Of a stretch of 64,000 nucleotides of DNA, positions 31,576 through 40,527 are shown piece after piece. Below the pieces are notes generated by a model that was given only the letters and a program-made list of their open reading frames with translations, was not told the origin of the DNA and made no database searches. Origin of the DNA: Shewanella sp. UCD-KL12 (GTDB lineage: Bacteria > Pseudomonadota > Gammaproteobacteria > Enterobacterales > Shewanellaceae); assembly GCF_001957125.1 (NCBI RefSeq), contig NZ_MPHJ01000002.1:310001-374000 (forward strand). The letters run 5' to 3'. Numbering within the stretch: position 1 is the first letter of the stretch; every line of letters begins with the position of its first letter. A program made the position numbers and the translations under genes.

Positions 31576-32469
31576 CTATTTAGCCGAAGGCGCTCTGATA
31601 TCCATAATTGGCATCACGCCTTCACCCATCATGGTTGATGGCAGCTTGCCGTCCCAGCTTTGGGCTTCGGTCAGCTTAACAATCAGTGGGTTATTCTTCA
31701 GGGCTTTAGCTTTGGCTTCAATAGCTTGAGCCTCTGCTTTACCTTTCAAGAGAATAGACTGAGCTTCAGCTTCGGCGATTTTTAAAATTCCTTTCGCTTT
31801 AGCATCGGCAGTATTCACTGCGCGTAGGGCCTCTAAACGTTGACGCTCAAGCTTATGCTCTTCGGCTGCGGCGAGGTTTTTCTCAGTTTGCTTTATTTCG
31901 ATAGAGTTGATGTATTTTTGCGGAAGAATAATATTTTCAATTTGAATATTATCAACGACAACGGGGAAGCCTTCCATCTCTTCAGCTAAGCGGCGCTCAA
32001 TACCCTGAATCGCACTGGCTCTGTCTTGAATTAACTGCTCTGCTTCAAACTGCGGAATGGTATCTTTGGTGGCTGAACGAAAGCGAGGATCTAAGATACG
32101 TTGCTCAAATTGAGTTAACCCGCCATATCGTTTGAATAGATCAAGGGCCGCTTCTTTGTTGACTGTCCAGTTCACTGATACTTCAACTGTCACTGGCATC
32201 TGCTCTTTGGTGCTAGATGCCATTTTCTCAGCATTTTTACGAGTACGAACTTCAATCGATTCAACAGTTTCAATAAAAGGGATCTTAAAGTGTAGCCCAG
32301 GGTTTTCCTGTCCTTTGGCTTCACCGAAACGCTTCACTACTCCGACATGGCCTTCAACGACGATAAAGTAGGAGTTAAATAAAGCGATGATAATCGCAAA
32401 AATGGGTAGGGTTTTTGCGACTGATATTGATTTAAAAAATTGCAGTGGGCTGAACTTTTGCTGTGGCAT
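31576..32469 (-). CDS. SPFH/prohibitin-family membrane protein
   Basis: The 297-aa product has one membrane helix near the N terminus (about 19-39), an SPFH/band-7 domain at about 40-200 (VVEGHVGVVKRFGEAKGQENPGLHFKIPFIETVESIEVRT) and an alanine/glutamate-rich coiled coil at about 200-265. Relatives form large membrane-bound cages linked to protease control or membrane microdomains (HflK/C, prohibitin). An upstream in-frame start at 32499 exists, but ATG 32469 has AAAGGA at the right spacing. No NfeD-like or HflX partner lies nearby. Confidence 0.88.
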   Translation of the reverse strand: MPQQKFSPLQFFKSISVAKTLPIFAIIIALFNSYFIVVEGHVGVVKRFGEAKGQENPGLHFKIPFIETVESIEVRTRKNAEKMASSTKEQMPVTVEVSVNWTVNKEAALDLFKRYGGLTQFEQRILDPRFRSATKDTIPQFEAEQLIQDRASAIQGIERRLAEEMEGFPVVVDNIQIENIILPQKYINSIEIKQTEKNLAAAEEHKLERQRLEALRAVNTADAKAKGILKIAEAEAQSILLKGKAEAQAIEAKAKALKNNPLIVKLTEAQSWDGKLPSTMMGEGVMPIMDIRAPSAK

Positions 32470-32714
32470 TTGAGTATCCTTTCTAAATATGCGCAGCAAA
32501 GATACCAGTTAAGCTTGTTGTGTGAAACACCTGTAACGAGTTTGTGAGAGCTTGGTGGCTGCCAGTTATAAAAATAGTCATGTAAATAGTCTTATGGCTT
32601 GGCAAATGAGAGTGGCATAAGTCGCTGATAAAAATCAGAGATACTTAACTACTTAAACTACTCTTTTTGCCGCTATTTTAGACTGAGTCATCACAAACGC
32701 TTAGTGGGGGTTAT

Positions 32715-35700
32715 TTAATATGCATGACTGAGCTTGCTACTTCGGTAAGCCTTGTTTGCGTGCCACGTCTCACTGATAAAGAAAACGGCAGGGATAAAGA
32801 CTAATATTGTTGCGATAGAAAACAAGCTGCCAAAACTTAAGCTGATGACCATAGGGATGAGGTACAGTGCCTGAGTCGATGTTTCAAATAACATAGGGGC
32901 TAAACCTAGTGAGGTTGTCAGCGCGGTGATAACCACAGGCCTAAAGCGCCTAAGTCCGCTATTGATAATCGCTTGGTGTATATCAGCCCCCTGTTTTAAT
33001 TGCTGCTTTATCTCAAGTAGCAGCACAAAAGAGCCGTTAAGGACCAAGCCCGATAGTGCGATCATGCCAAACAAGCTCATCACGCTGAAACTGTGTCCCA
33101 ATAGGATATGACCAAGCATAGCGGCGGCTAAACACAAAGGTATGACACTGAGGATCAGTAAGGCATCAAGCGTACTCTTAAAATAGATGGCTAAGAAGCT
33201 AATGATGATAAATAGTGCCAGTAATACACCTGTGAGCAGTTCGCTATTGACCTCTCTTTCGGTGCGAGCATCACCGCCTAATTCAATCTCTACATCTGGG
33301 TACTTGAGCATCAGTGCAGGTAAATTGACATTTGATAGCTGGGTGGTGATAAGTGACACGCTTGCCATTGACCTGATAAAGCTGGCACTGACTTCAACTT
33401 GCTCAATGCCATCGACTCGGGTTATCTGGGTGGCGGCATTAGTGGGGGTTATTGTTGCGACTTGGCCCAATAATACCTGCTCACCTTTAGGGGCCGTGAT
33501 AAGTAATTGTGCTAATGCATTGGCTTTATAGCGTTCGCTGCGGTGGCGCATGACTTTCACTTTGACTTCATCGCTACTTTGGATCTGACGAGTGACTTCA
33601 TCACCATAGAAGGTGTTACGCACAATAGCGCCTAAACTATCACTGTCAAAACCCAGTAAGCTGCCCCTATCATTAACCGCTAAGGTATATTCTTGCTGTG
33701 CATCCACCAGTCCGCTATCTATATCTGTAACGCCTTTGATCTGCTGTAATTGCTGCATCAACTCAAAGCTTGCGGCCTCAAGGGCGGCACTGTTTGAAGC
33801 GCTAAGCTCGATAGAGAGCTCTTTTCCTCCACCCGGACCGACTTCAAAGTCGAAAAAGAGTGATTTAACACCCGCAAGCTCACCAATTTGAGTTCGCCAA
33901 GCATCGACAAACTCCCTGGCGTTGTAGCTTCTTTCGGTATCGGCAACAATTTGAATGGTGGTCGATGCAGAGCTGGCCTCAATCTCCATCATGACATGCT
34001 TATAACTGTCAGGCTCTCCAAGTTGCTGTAAAGCTTGTAAGCCAGAACGTTCGATGACTTTCATGGTGGCGAGCTTTTGTTTCAGAGCCGTCCCAGCCGG
34101 GAATTCAACCTCTGCATCTATGCGCTGAGACTCAACTTTTGGCACAAAGCCCGAGTCGACTCTGCCGGAGTTCACCCAGCTAAATGTGATTAAACTGATT
34201 GAGATAAACAGTGCCACTACACTCCAAGGATGGTTTAGGCTGTTTGTCAGTAGTCGCCGATAATGTTTATCACGTAGACCCTCAAATGATTGCATGCTGA
34301 GGTGCTGAATGCGTCCGATTAAGCCTGGTTTACCCGTTTTTTTAATCCCTCTTAAGTGATGTGGCAGAATCAACAAGGCCTCAATCAAGGACACTGTGAA
34401 GATTGCAAATATCAGCAAGGTCATGGGTTTGTACATCACCCCGAGCTCCCCTGGTACAAATAACATTGGTAGGAAGGCAATAATGTTAGTTATTACTGAA
34501 AAGCACACTGGTAGGGCCATCTCCCTTGCGCCGCTTTTGAGCGCATGGTTTATCTCTTCACCCGCTTGTATTTTTTGATAGATGTTTTCGGCCACTATGA
34601 CGGCATCATCCACTAATATGCCTAAGGTGATGATGAAGGCGAATAGGGTGATCATATTGAGGGGAATATCGAGTAGCGGCATCAATGTGAGTGAACCAAT
34701 GATGGCCACCGGGATCCCCATGCAGACCCAGAATGCCAATCGCATATCGAGAAATAAAGAGAGGGCCAGAATGACTAAAATCATGCCTACAACGCCATTG
34801 CTAAGTAGTAACTCAATACGTTGTTTGAATGACTGTGCCTGATCATCTAACACGATGAGCTCTGCACCTGAAGGTAAAGACTGTTGGTACTGACTGATAT
34901 AGTCCTGTACCTGCTCGCTTATAGCGATGGGCTTAGTTTGTTTACCTTGATAGATCACTAACATGATGCCAGGTTGGCCATTGACTAAAAAAGGGTCGCG
35001 AGTTTGTGAAAAACCAAAACTGATAGAAGCAATTTGACCGAGTGTTACCTCTGGCCCATCTTGGGCCGAGTAAACGGGGATCAGGCTAAATTGTGCCAGC
35101 TGCTCTTTTTGTCCTAAGGTACGGATAAGAATATCGCCTGCATCTGTGCTGATGCTGCCTGCGGAAACATCTGTCACTGAAGCGGTTAGCTTTTGTGAGA
35201 TTTGATCCAGTGTCAGCTGATATTGATTCAGCTTCTCTTCGGTTATTTCAATGATTATTTCAGCTTCAGCACTCCCTGCTAAGGTGATCTTGGCAATATC
35301 AAACTCACTGAGCAGCCGCTGTTTGAGTTGTTTGGCCGCATCTCTTAAGGCTAGGTCATCAAGGTTGCCATAGAGGCCTAGCTCGATTAAGGGCTCTAGC
35401 TCCTCAGCGAGTGCAACGGTTAAGGGCTCCATGCTTGCTGGGAAGCTATTTATGGTATCTAGGTCATTCTTAATATCAGCTAAGACCGCATTGGCATCGA
35501 CCCCTTCATTGAGACTGAGCACTAGCTTGGCTTCTCCCTCCTCTGCAGTCGCCATGATGCGGTCAATATTGCTGTTTTCAGCTAAGGTTTTTTCAATCGG
35601 AAGTAAAATTCCTTGTGCGATATCTTTGGGTGTTGCGCCGGGAAAACTGGCCGAGATCTCTACTTCATCCAAGCTATAGGAGGGGGATGTCTCTTGCCTG

Positions 35701-35843
35701 ATATCGGTAAAGGAGTAGATTCCCAGCATGAGTATTGTCAAGGTGAGTAGATTGGCAGCGATCGGATTATCCATCATCCAGCCAATTAAAGTACTCAGCG
35801 GGGAGCTAAGAGGAGCAGGCTGATTTGGGCTTAACTTATCCAT
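32715..35843 (-). CDS. RND-family efflux permease (AcrB-like)
   Basis: The 1042-aa inner-membrane proton antiporter has the twelve-helix RND layout: helix one at about 26-45, a large periplasmic loop, helices 2-6 from about 340 to 500 with the proton-relay pair in LGILVDDAVIVAENIY, a second periplasmic loop and helices 8-12 from about 870. It starts in a TAATG overlap with the stop of the adaptor gene, so the two are translated together. No outer-membrane factor gene is adjacent, so a TolC encoded elsewhere is expected. Drug or metabolite export is inferred and the substrate unknown. Confidence 0.9.
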   Translation of the reverse strand: MDKLSPNQPAPLSSPLSTLIGWMMDNPIAANLLTLTILMLGIYSFTDIRQETSPSYSLDEVEISASFPGATPKDIAQGILLPIEKTLAENSNIDRIMATAEEGEAKLVLSLNEGVDANAVLADIKNDLDTINSFPASMEPLTVALAEELEPLIELGLYGNLDDLALRDAAKQLKQRLLSEFDIAKITLAGSAEAEIIIEITEEKLNQYQLTLDQISQKLTASVTDVSAGSISTDAGDILIRTLGQKEQLAQFSLIPVYSAQDGPEVTLGQIASISFGFSQTRDPFLVNGQPGIMLVIYQGKQTKPIAISEQVQDYISQYQQSLPSGAELIVLDDQAQSFKQRIELLLSNGVVGMILVILALSLFLDMRLAFWVCMGIPVAIIGSLTLMPLLDIPLNMITLFAFIITLGILVDDAVIVAENIYQKIQAGEEINHALKSGAREMALPVCFSVITNIIAFLPMLFVPGELGVMYKPMTLLIFAIFTVSLIEALLILPHHLRGIKKTGKPGLIGRIQHLSMQSFEGLRDKHYRRLLTNSLNHPWSVVALFISISLITFSWVNSGRVDSGFVPKVESQRIDAEVEFPAGTALKQKLATMKVIERSGLQALQQLGEPDSYKHVMMEIEASSASTTIQIVADTERSYNAREFVDAWRTQIGELAGVKSLFFDFEVGPGGGKELSIELSASNSAALEAASFELMQQLQQIKGVTDIDSGLVDAQQEYTLAVNDRGSLLGFDSDSLGAIVRNTFYGDEVTRQIQSSDEVKVKVMRHRSERYKANALAQLLITAPKGEQVLLGQVATITPTNAATQITRVDGIEQVEVSASFIRSMASVSLITTQLSNVNLPALMLKYPDVEIELGGDARTEREVNSELLTGVLLALFIIISFLAIYFKSTLDALLILSVIPLCLAAAMLGHILLGHSFSVMSLFGMIALSGLVLNGSFVLLLEIKQQLKQGADIHQAIINSGLRRFRPVVITALTTSLGLAPMLFETSTQALYLIPMVISLSFGSLFSIATILVFIPAVFFISETWHANKAYRSSKLSHAY

Positions 35844-37012
35844 TAGTGTGTACCTACTAAGTTAACCGTCAGGCCATCTTGAGGCATATGCATCTTGGTG
35901 GTTATTAGCTGCTCTTCAGCGTCGATATTGTTCATTATCACAGCGTGGCTTTCGTCTTGAAAAATAGACTCCGCGGCTTTTTGTTTGAGTGTATTCTCTG
36001 GGGTGACCACCCAAATGGTGTCATTGTCTAACGCCGAGAGTGGGACACGTAAGGTGTTTGTCACCGCTGGAAATATTAGCTTTGCTTCTACAAAGTCACC
36101 AATAATGAGTGGCACTAGGTTCTCTGGCTGTGGTACGTAGCGAGCAAAGACTTTTTGAAGCTGAGATTGGTTATCCAGCATAGGAAAAATATGACTGACC
36201 TCAGCGGTATATGTGTGCTGGGTGTCGGGCTGGTAAAGCTGGACGAGCTGACCTGGTTTCAGTTGTAAAGCATGTGCTCTAGGCACGTAGAGCGGTATAC
36301 GTAATTGGCTGATATTGACTAATTGAGCAATCTTATCGCCTTTAGCTAAATAGTCCCCCTGACTGACCAGCCTAGAAGTGACAGCATAGTCTTGTGGGCT
36401 GTACCATCGGCTACGTTCAACATCTCTACGGGCTATGCTAAGGGCGTTATTGGCTATCATGAGCTCAGCTCTTGCTTTGATTAATTGCGGCTTTCTTAAC
36501 AGGAGTTCAAGGTCGATCTGCCATTCATTTTCATTAAAATCCTTGAGCATCATTTGATAATCTTTTTCGGCGATTCGCTGCTCGCCGAGCTCGAGTGCTA
36601 GCTGGGCACTGGCTATCTCCATTTCGGCTTGTCGTTGAGAAAGTACAGCTTGAAGATCTGAATCATCTTGCTTAAAAGCCATCTCTCCATGAGAAAGCCT
36701 CCCTCCCTCTATAAAGTCTGCTGCGATGAATGTGACTTGCCCATCAACCTGTGCTGTCAGGGTTAAGGTATCAATGGCAGTTACTGAGCCATAAGCGGTG
36801 TAACTTGGGGTGAAGCTGGTGGGGTTAACTGGCAGAGTTTCTACATTGATAGAGTCAATGACTTCTACCTTACTGGGCGCGACAGGTGCGCTCGCGTGAA
36901 TGACAAAAGAGATGATCACAGCAAGGCTAATAGTGGCTAGTGGCAGCCAAAGGCGGGATGCTCTATGAGTGCTTATTGTGTGAATCATTGAGGTCTTTGG
37001 ATTTGTGCTCAC
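35843..37012 (-). CDS. RND periplasmic adaptor (membrane-fusion) protein
   Basis: The 389-aa product has an N-terminal membrane anchor (about 19-41), a lipoyl-like barrel-sandwich domain split by a helical hairpin (about 80-240; TAQVDGQVTFIAADFIEGGRLSHG at the front) and beta-barrel and membrane-proximal domains after it. It joins the RND pump to an outer-membrane channel. The start is uncertain: GTG at 37012 or ATG at 36988; neither has a strong ribosome site. It is the first gene of the two-gene operon. The 300 bp upstream (to 37314) is a divergent promoter region with nothing else I can assign. Confidence 0.88.
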   Translation of the reverse strand: MSTNPKTSMIHTISTHRASRLWLPLATISLAVIISFVIHASAPVAPSKVEVIDSINVETLPVNPTSFTPSYTAYGSVTAIDTLTLTAQVDGQVTFIAADFIEGGRLSHGEMAFKQDDSDLQAVLSQRQAEMEIASAQLALELGEQRIAEKDYQMMLKDFNENEWQIDLELLLRKPQLIKARAELMIANNALSIARRDVERSRWYSPQDYAVTSRLVSQGDYLAKGDKIAQLVNISQLRIPLYVPRAHALQLKPGQLVQLYQPDTQHTYTAEVSHIFPMLDNQSQLQKVFARYVPQPENLVPLIIGDFVEAKLIFPAVTNTLRVPLSALDNDTIWVVTPENTLKQKAAESIFQDESHAVIMNNIDAEEQLITTKMHMPQDGLTVNLVGTH

Positions 37013-37314
37013 TGGTTATTACCTATCTAAAGCTGCTGTAAGTGCTATGCGTGATTCCCTTGAAATGTCAGGGACGCTGATTGAATTGATAAAGAAGGCT
37101 TTTATCAAAAATTGTAACGCTGAAGTTAACTTGGTTCGTGTGAAGAGAATGTCGAAAGTGGCTTATCTTGTGATGTGCTGCGTATTTTTCATAATAAGGT
37201 TTGCGTTACTTAGAACGAAAATAGCGATATTTATCCATCCTTTTCCAATAGCGTTCGTCTTATTCAATGTAGATAGCCAACCCTTATATAAAGCAGCCGA
37301 TGCGAGAACCGAAT

Positions 37315-37983
37315 ATGATCAAACTTATTAGCTTTAAAATTTGCCCTTTTGTCCAGCGAGTCACTGCAGCGTTAACGGCTAAGCAGATCCCCTTTGAAAT
37401 TGAATATATCAAGCTTAATGCTAAGCCTCAGTGGTTTTTAGATTTAGCACCAAATGGTCAGGTACCGGTACTGATCACTGAGTCAGGTCAGCCCCTGTTC
37501 GAATCAGATGCCATCATTGAGTATATCGAAGATGAGTATGGCCCCTTAGAGGGCGGGGTGAGTAATGAACAACGTGCTCAGGATAGAGCGTGGAGCTATT
37601 TAGGGGCTAAAAATTACTTGGGTCAATGCGGCACCATGAGGAGTAAAGATAAACAGACATTTACTGAACGTTCAGAAAAGCTGATTGCAGCTTTTGCCAA
37701 GGTTGAGAATAAACTGACTGGCAACACGCAGTTTTTTAAATCAAATGAACTCAGCAATGTCGATATTGCCTGGCTGCCGCTATTACACCGTGCAGCCATA
37801 GTGAAAAAGTATACCGATTACGATTTTCTTGATGGTTTACCTAAGACTCAAATGTGGCAGCAGAATGTATTAGCTAGTCTCGCCATAGAGGGCACTGTGT
37901 CAGAAGACTTTGAGCCACTGTTTCGAGATTTTTATTTAACCAATACCTATCTGTCTAATGTCTTGGCAGTTTCACAGGGATAA
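37315..37983 (+). CDS. Glutathione S-transferase family protein
   Basis: The 222-aa cytosolic product has a thioredoxin-like N-terminal domain (ISFKICPFVQRVTAALTAKQIPFEI, APNGQVPVLITESGQPLFESDAIIEYIEDEYG) and an all-helical C-terminal domain. The CPFVQR motif places a cysteine at the active site, as in omega, beta and dehydroascorbate-reductase-like types, so disulfide reduction or glutathione-dependent reduction is likely. ATG 37315 has GAGAA in front and is preferred to the ATG at 37300. Confidence 0.88.
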   Translation: MIKLISFKICPFVQRVTAALTAKQIPFEIEYIKLNAKPQWFLDLAPNGQVPVLITESGQPLFESDAIIEYIEDEYGPLEGGVSNEQRAQDRAWSYLGAKNYLGQCGTMRSKDKQTFTERSEKLIAAFAKVENKLTGNTQFFKSNELSNVDIAWLPLLHRAAIVKKYTDYDFLDGLPKTQMWQQNVLASLAIEGTVSEDFEPLFRDFYLTNTYLSNVLAVSQG

Positions 37984-38006
37984 AGGCGACTAACCTGTTG
38001 AGGTTT

Positions 38007-38032
38007 GTGCCTGATGCCAGTGCATCAGGCAC
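38007..38032. terminator. Strong hairpin between convergent genes
   Basis: The 11-bp perfect stem GTGCCTGATGC / GCATCAGGCAC with loop CAGT lies between the GST gene (plus) and the gene at 38048 (minus). It has no U-tract on either strand, so it may protect 3' ends or block convergent transcription rather than terminate alone. Confidence 0.55.
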
Positions 38033-38047
38033 CCAATAGAAGTGGCA

Positions 38048-38497
38048 TTACTTCAATAGAATCTCACGCATCCTGTATTCGCCCGTTAAGGTTCTAACTT
38101 CTGGGTACTTAGCGGAGATTTTATTGGCCTGCTTTTCATCCTCTTCACTCCATTTTTTCATAAAGGCGGCATATTTTTTCTGATTGGGTTCCAGATCGGC
38201 CGCATTATCAAAAGTGACAATCAGTAGCATATTGAAGTCACCACTGACCGATAGATCACTGGCGTAAATTTTCCAATCTTTAATAAAGCCTAACTCCTTT
38301 TGAATCTTCACCGCTTTTACCCAGCTCGCGCGTAACCCCGCTAAGTAGATATCACTCATATTGGGATCGATTTTGACTGTGGTCATTGCCATGATCTCAG
38401 TGCCTAAATCATAATCTTCATAAACCTCTAATCGTTCTTTAGCCGTGACGCCATAGCTTAGTAACAAGCAGAGTAAGGTAATGATTGTTGCTTTCAT
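38048..38497 (-). CDS. Small periplasmic protein, possible dimeric alpha/beta-barrel fold
   Basis: The 149-aa product has a signal peptide (MKATIITLLCLLLSYGVTA) and a soluble domain of alternating strands and helices. I recognise no named family; the pattern resembles dimeric alpha/beta-barrel proteins, but that is weak. ATG 38497 has AGGAG at correct spacing; the ATG at 38542 would bury the signal peptide and is rejected. It is a single gene, divergent from the binding protein at 38731. Confidence 0.65.
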   Translation of the reverse strand: MKATIITLLCLLLSYGVTAKERLEVYEDYDLGTEIMAMTTVKIDPNMSDIYLAGLRASWVKAVKIQKELGFIKDWKIYASDLSVSGDFNMLLIVTFDNAADLEPNQKKYAAFMKKWSEEDEKQANKISAKYPEVRTLTGEYRMREILLK

Positions 38498-38730
38498 TTT
38501 GTGTGCTCCTATCAATTGGGTATCTTGTTTCAAGCTGTTCATTGAAACAAATGCCGACTAAGTATAGGTGAGCCTGATAAAGTCGCTTTGGCTTAGCATT
38601 AGGTGCTGCTATAGATGGCCTTACTTTCAATGTGTAGCAATAGGCGAGTAAGAGTCTGTTGCAGACATTGACGTATGCACCGCTATTGGCTGTACTTAGC
38701 AATATATTTGATGTTGGTTTGAACTGAGTT

Positions 38731-39486
38731 ATGCGCCTATCAATGAAATTGAATCTCTTTGCTACTTGCCTATGCGCTGCGTTGGTGAGTGGTTTTTTAT
38801 GGGCTGATGAGACGCCTTTGATTGTGAGCTATGGGGCTCACAATTCAGAACCATATGCGGTTTTAGAGGTTAATCAGTTAGTTGGTGGAATCATCAAAGA
38901 GATTACCGATGAGTTAGCCGATGAGCTGGATGTTGACCTCGTCTATGTGCAAACACCAAGAAAGCGAATTGAGCGTTATCTAGACACAGGCACCGTGCAT
39001 CTGGTGTTGATATCTAATCCTGAGTGGTTAACTCAGGGGAAACAATATCAATGGAGCATGCCCATCTTTCAAGATCAGGATATTTTAGTGGTGAAAAATA
39101 ACAACCTTAAACAGTTAGAGAAGGTTGAAGATTTGAAGGGAATGAATCTAGGCACCAACAGAGGTTATGTTTATCCCGCTATAGAACCTATGTTTGCCAA
39201 AGGTGAGGTCTCTCGTTCAGATGTGCGCAGTATAACCTCAAATATAGCCAGGCTAGAGTTAGATAGAATTGATGGTTTTATTGATTCTAAAGTACTCATT
39301 CACTACGAAATGCAGCGTAAAACTCATGAGCTACAGCTTACAGAACTGGTGGTTAGTGAACACAATATTCACGCGGCTTTATCCCACCATGCGCCAATTA
39401 CTATTGAAGCGCTTAATGAGGCTTTAGCGCAACTTCAAAGCAGAGGTGTCATTGAAGCCGTTCTTTCCAGATACTCACCTCACTAG
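38731..39486 (+). CDS. Periplasmic solute-binding-protein-like (SBP3) protein
   Basis: The 251-aa product has a signal peptide (cleavage near SGFLWA) and the two-lobe pattern of family-3 extracellular binding proteins (VGGIIKEITDELADELDVDLVYVQTPRKRIERYLDTGTVHLVL). No ABC transporter genes are adjacent, a common situation in Shewanella and Vibrio, where such proteins may act as orphan sensors or enzymes. The ligand is unknown. An internal ATG four codons later is an alternative start. Confidence 0.8.
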   Translation: MRLSMKLNLFATCLCAALVSGFLWADETPLIVSYGAHNSEPYAVLEVNQLVGGIIKEITDELADELDVDLVYVQTPRKRIERYLDTGTVHLVLISNPEWLTQGKQYQWSMPIFQDQDILVVKNNNLKQLEKVEDLKGMNLGTNRGYVYPAIEPMFAKGEVSRSDVRSITSNIARLELDRIDGFIDSKVLIHYEMQRKTHELQLTELVVSEHNIHAALSHHAPITIEALNEALAQLQSRGVIEAVLSRYSPH

Positions 39487-39700
39487 TCGATGTTAATAGC
39501 TGTGCTGAAATTGTAGGGCTAATTTTCGCTATGTTACATACCTGCATTAGATACTCCTAATGGCTTGCTCTCAAGGTTTTTTGAGCGGTATAGTACTCAG
39601 CTTCGACTCGTTTTATTGATGCTAAGCAGTGTGTATTACTGTAAACGCTCAAGCTGCAAAAAACAGAACTTATGAAAGCCGATTAATAAGGTATGACGTT

Positions 39701-40330
39701 ATGTCCATTGAGAGCGCGATAACATTTTTTATCGCTATGTTTATTTTTGGTATCACACCAGGCCCTGGTGTATTTGCAATTTTAGCTCGCGCTATGGTGC
39801 AAGGTCCTAAAAAGTGTGTAACTTTAGCTGCAGGCATGGTGACCAGTGACCTCATATATCTTATTTTTGCCTGTTTTGGCTTGGCAACCATAGCGGAGAA
39901 TTGGGCTGAAGTGTTTGTTGTTATTCGATACCTAGGGGCGGCTTACTTAATCTACTTAGGTTATAAGATGTTCAAAGATTTGCCTCAGGTAGGTGATGAA
40001 GTTAATAGTCAGATCAAGGAGTTGCAAGCGAGCCGACCTGCCGCCAGCTTTATGCAGGGGCTATTAATTTCAGCCTCAAATCCCAAAGTGATTCTGTTTT
40101 ATATCTCTTTTTTACCGACTTTTATCGACTTAACTCTGTTGAGTGCCCAAGATATCTTACTGGTTTCTGTGCTTTCATCCAGTGCACTTATTGCAGGTCT
40201 TATGCTTATTGCATTGGGGGCGGGGAAGTTGGCCAAAACCTTAAAGACACCGCTTGCGCATCGGCGCCTTAATCAAGGTGCGGGGAGCATCATGATCGCC
40301 GCAGGCTCTTATCTCGCTATCAACAAATAA
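39701..40330 (+). CDS. LysE/RhtB-family exporter
   Basis: The 209-aa inner-membrane protein has about six helices and the family signature FIFGITPGPGVFAILARAMVQGPK near the N terminus, plus LLISASNPKVILFYISFLPTFI. The family exports amino acids or derivatives such as homoserine and threonine. Upstream in-frame codons from 39629 are ignored because ATG 39701 has AAGG in front and starts at helix one. No regulator is adjacent, unlike the second LysE gene at 54079. Confidence 0.88.
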   Translation: MSIESAITFFIAMFIFGITPGPGVFAILARAMVQGPKKCVTLAAGMVTSDLIYLIFACFGLATIAENWAEVFVVIRYLGAAYLIYLGYKMFKDLPQVGDEVNSQIKELQASRPAASFMQGLLISASNPKVILFYISFLPTFIDLTLLSAQDILLVSVLSSSALIAGLMLIALGAGKLAKTLKTPLAHRRLNQGAGSIMIAAGSYLAINK

Positions 40331-40527
40331 ATCATTTTGAGCTATGAATACAAGGTTTTAAATCGATGTGATTACTCAGTCATTGCGCTTTTATAGGAGA
40401 GCAATTTATAAGGGGAATGGCAGCAATAAGGTTTGCTTACTTTTAATACCTCAAGATGATATTCACTAATTCTTTGAACTTACGTACAATTATCGTCGCT
40501 AAATAATGGATCTATTAAGGCGCTTAA

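Noticed and set aside
37005..37331. 108-codon plus-strand frame between the RND adaptor and the GST gene
   Set aside because: It overlaps the true GST start in another frame, has no ribosome site, and its composition is not protein-like; it covers the divergent promoter region.
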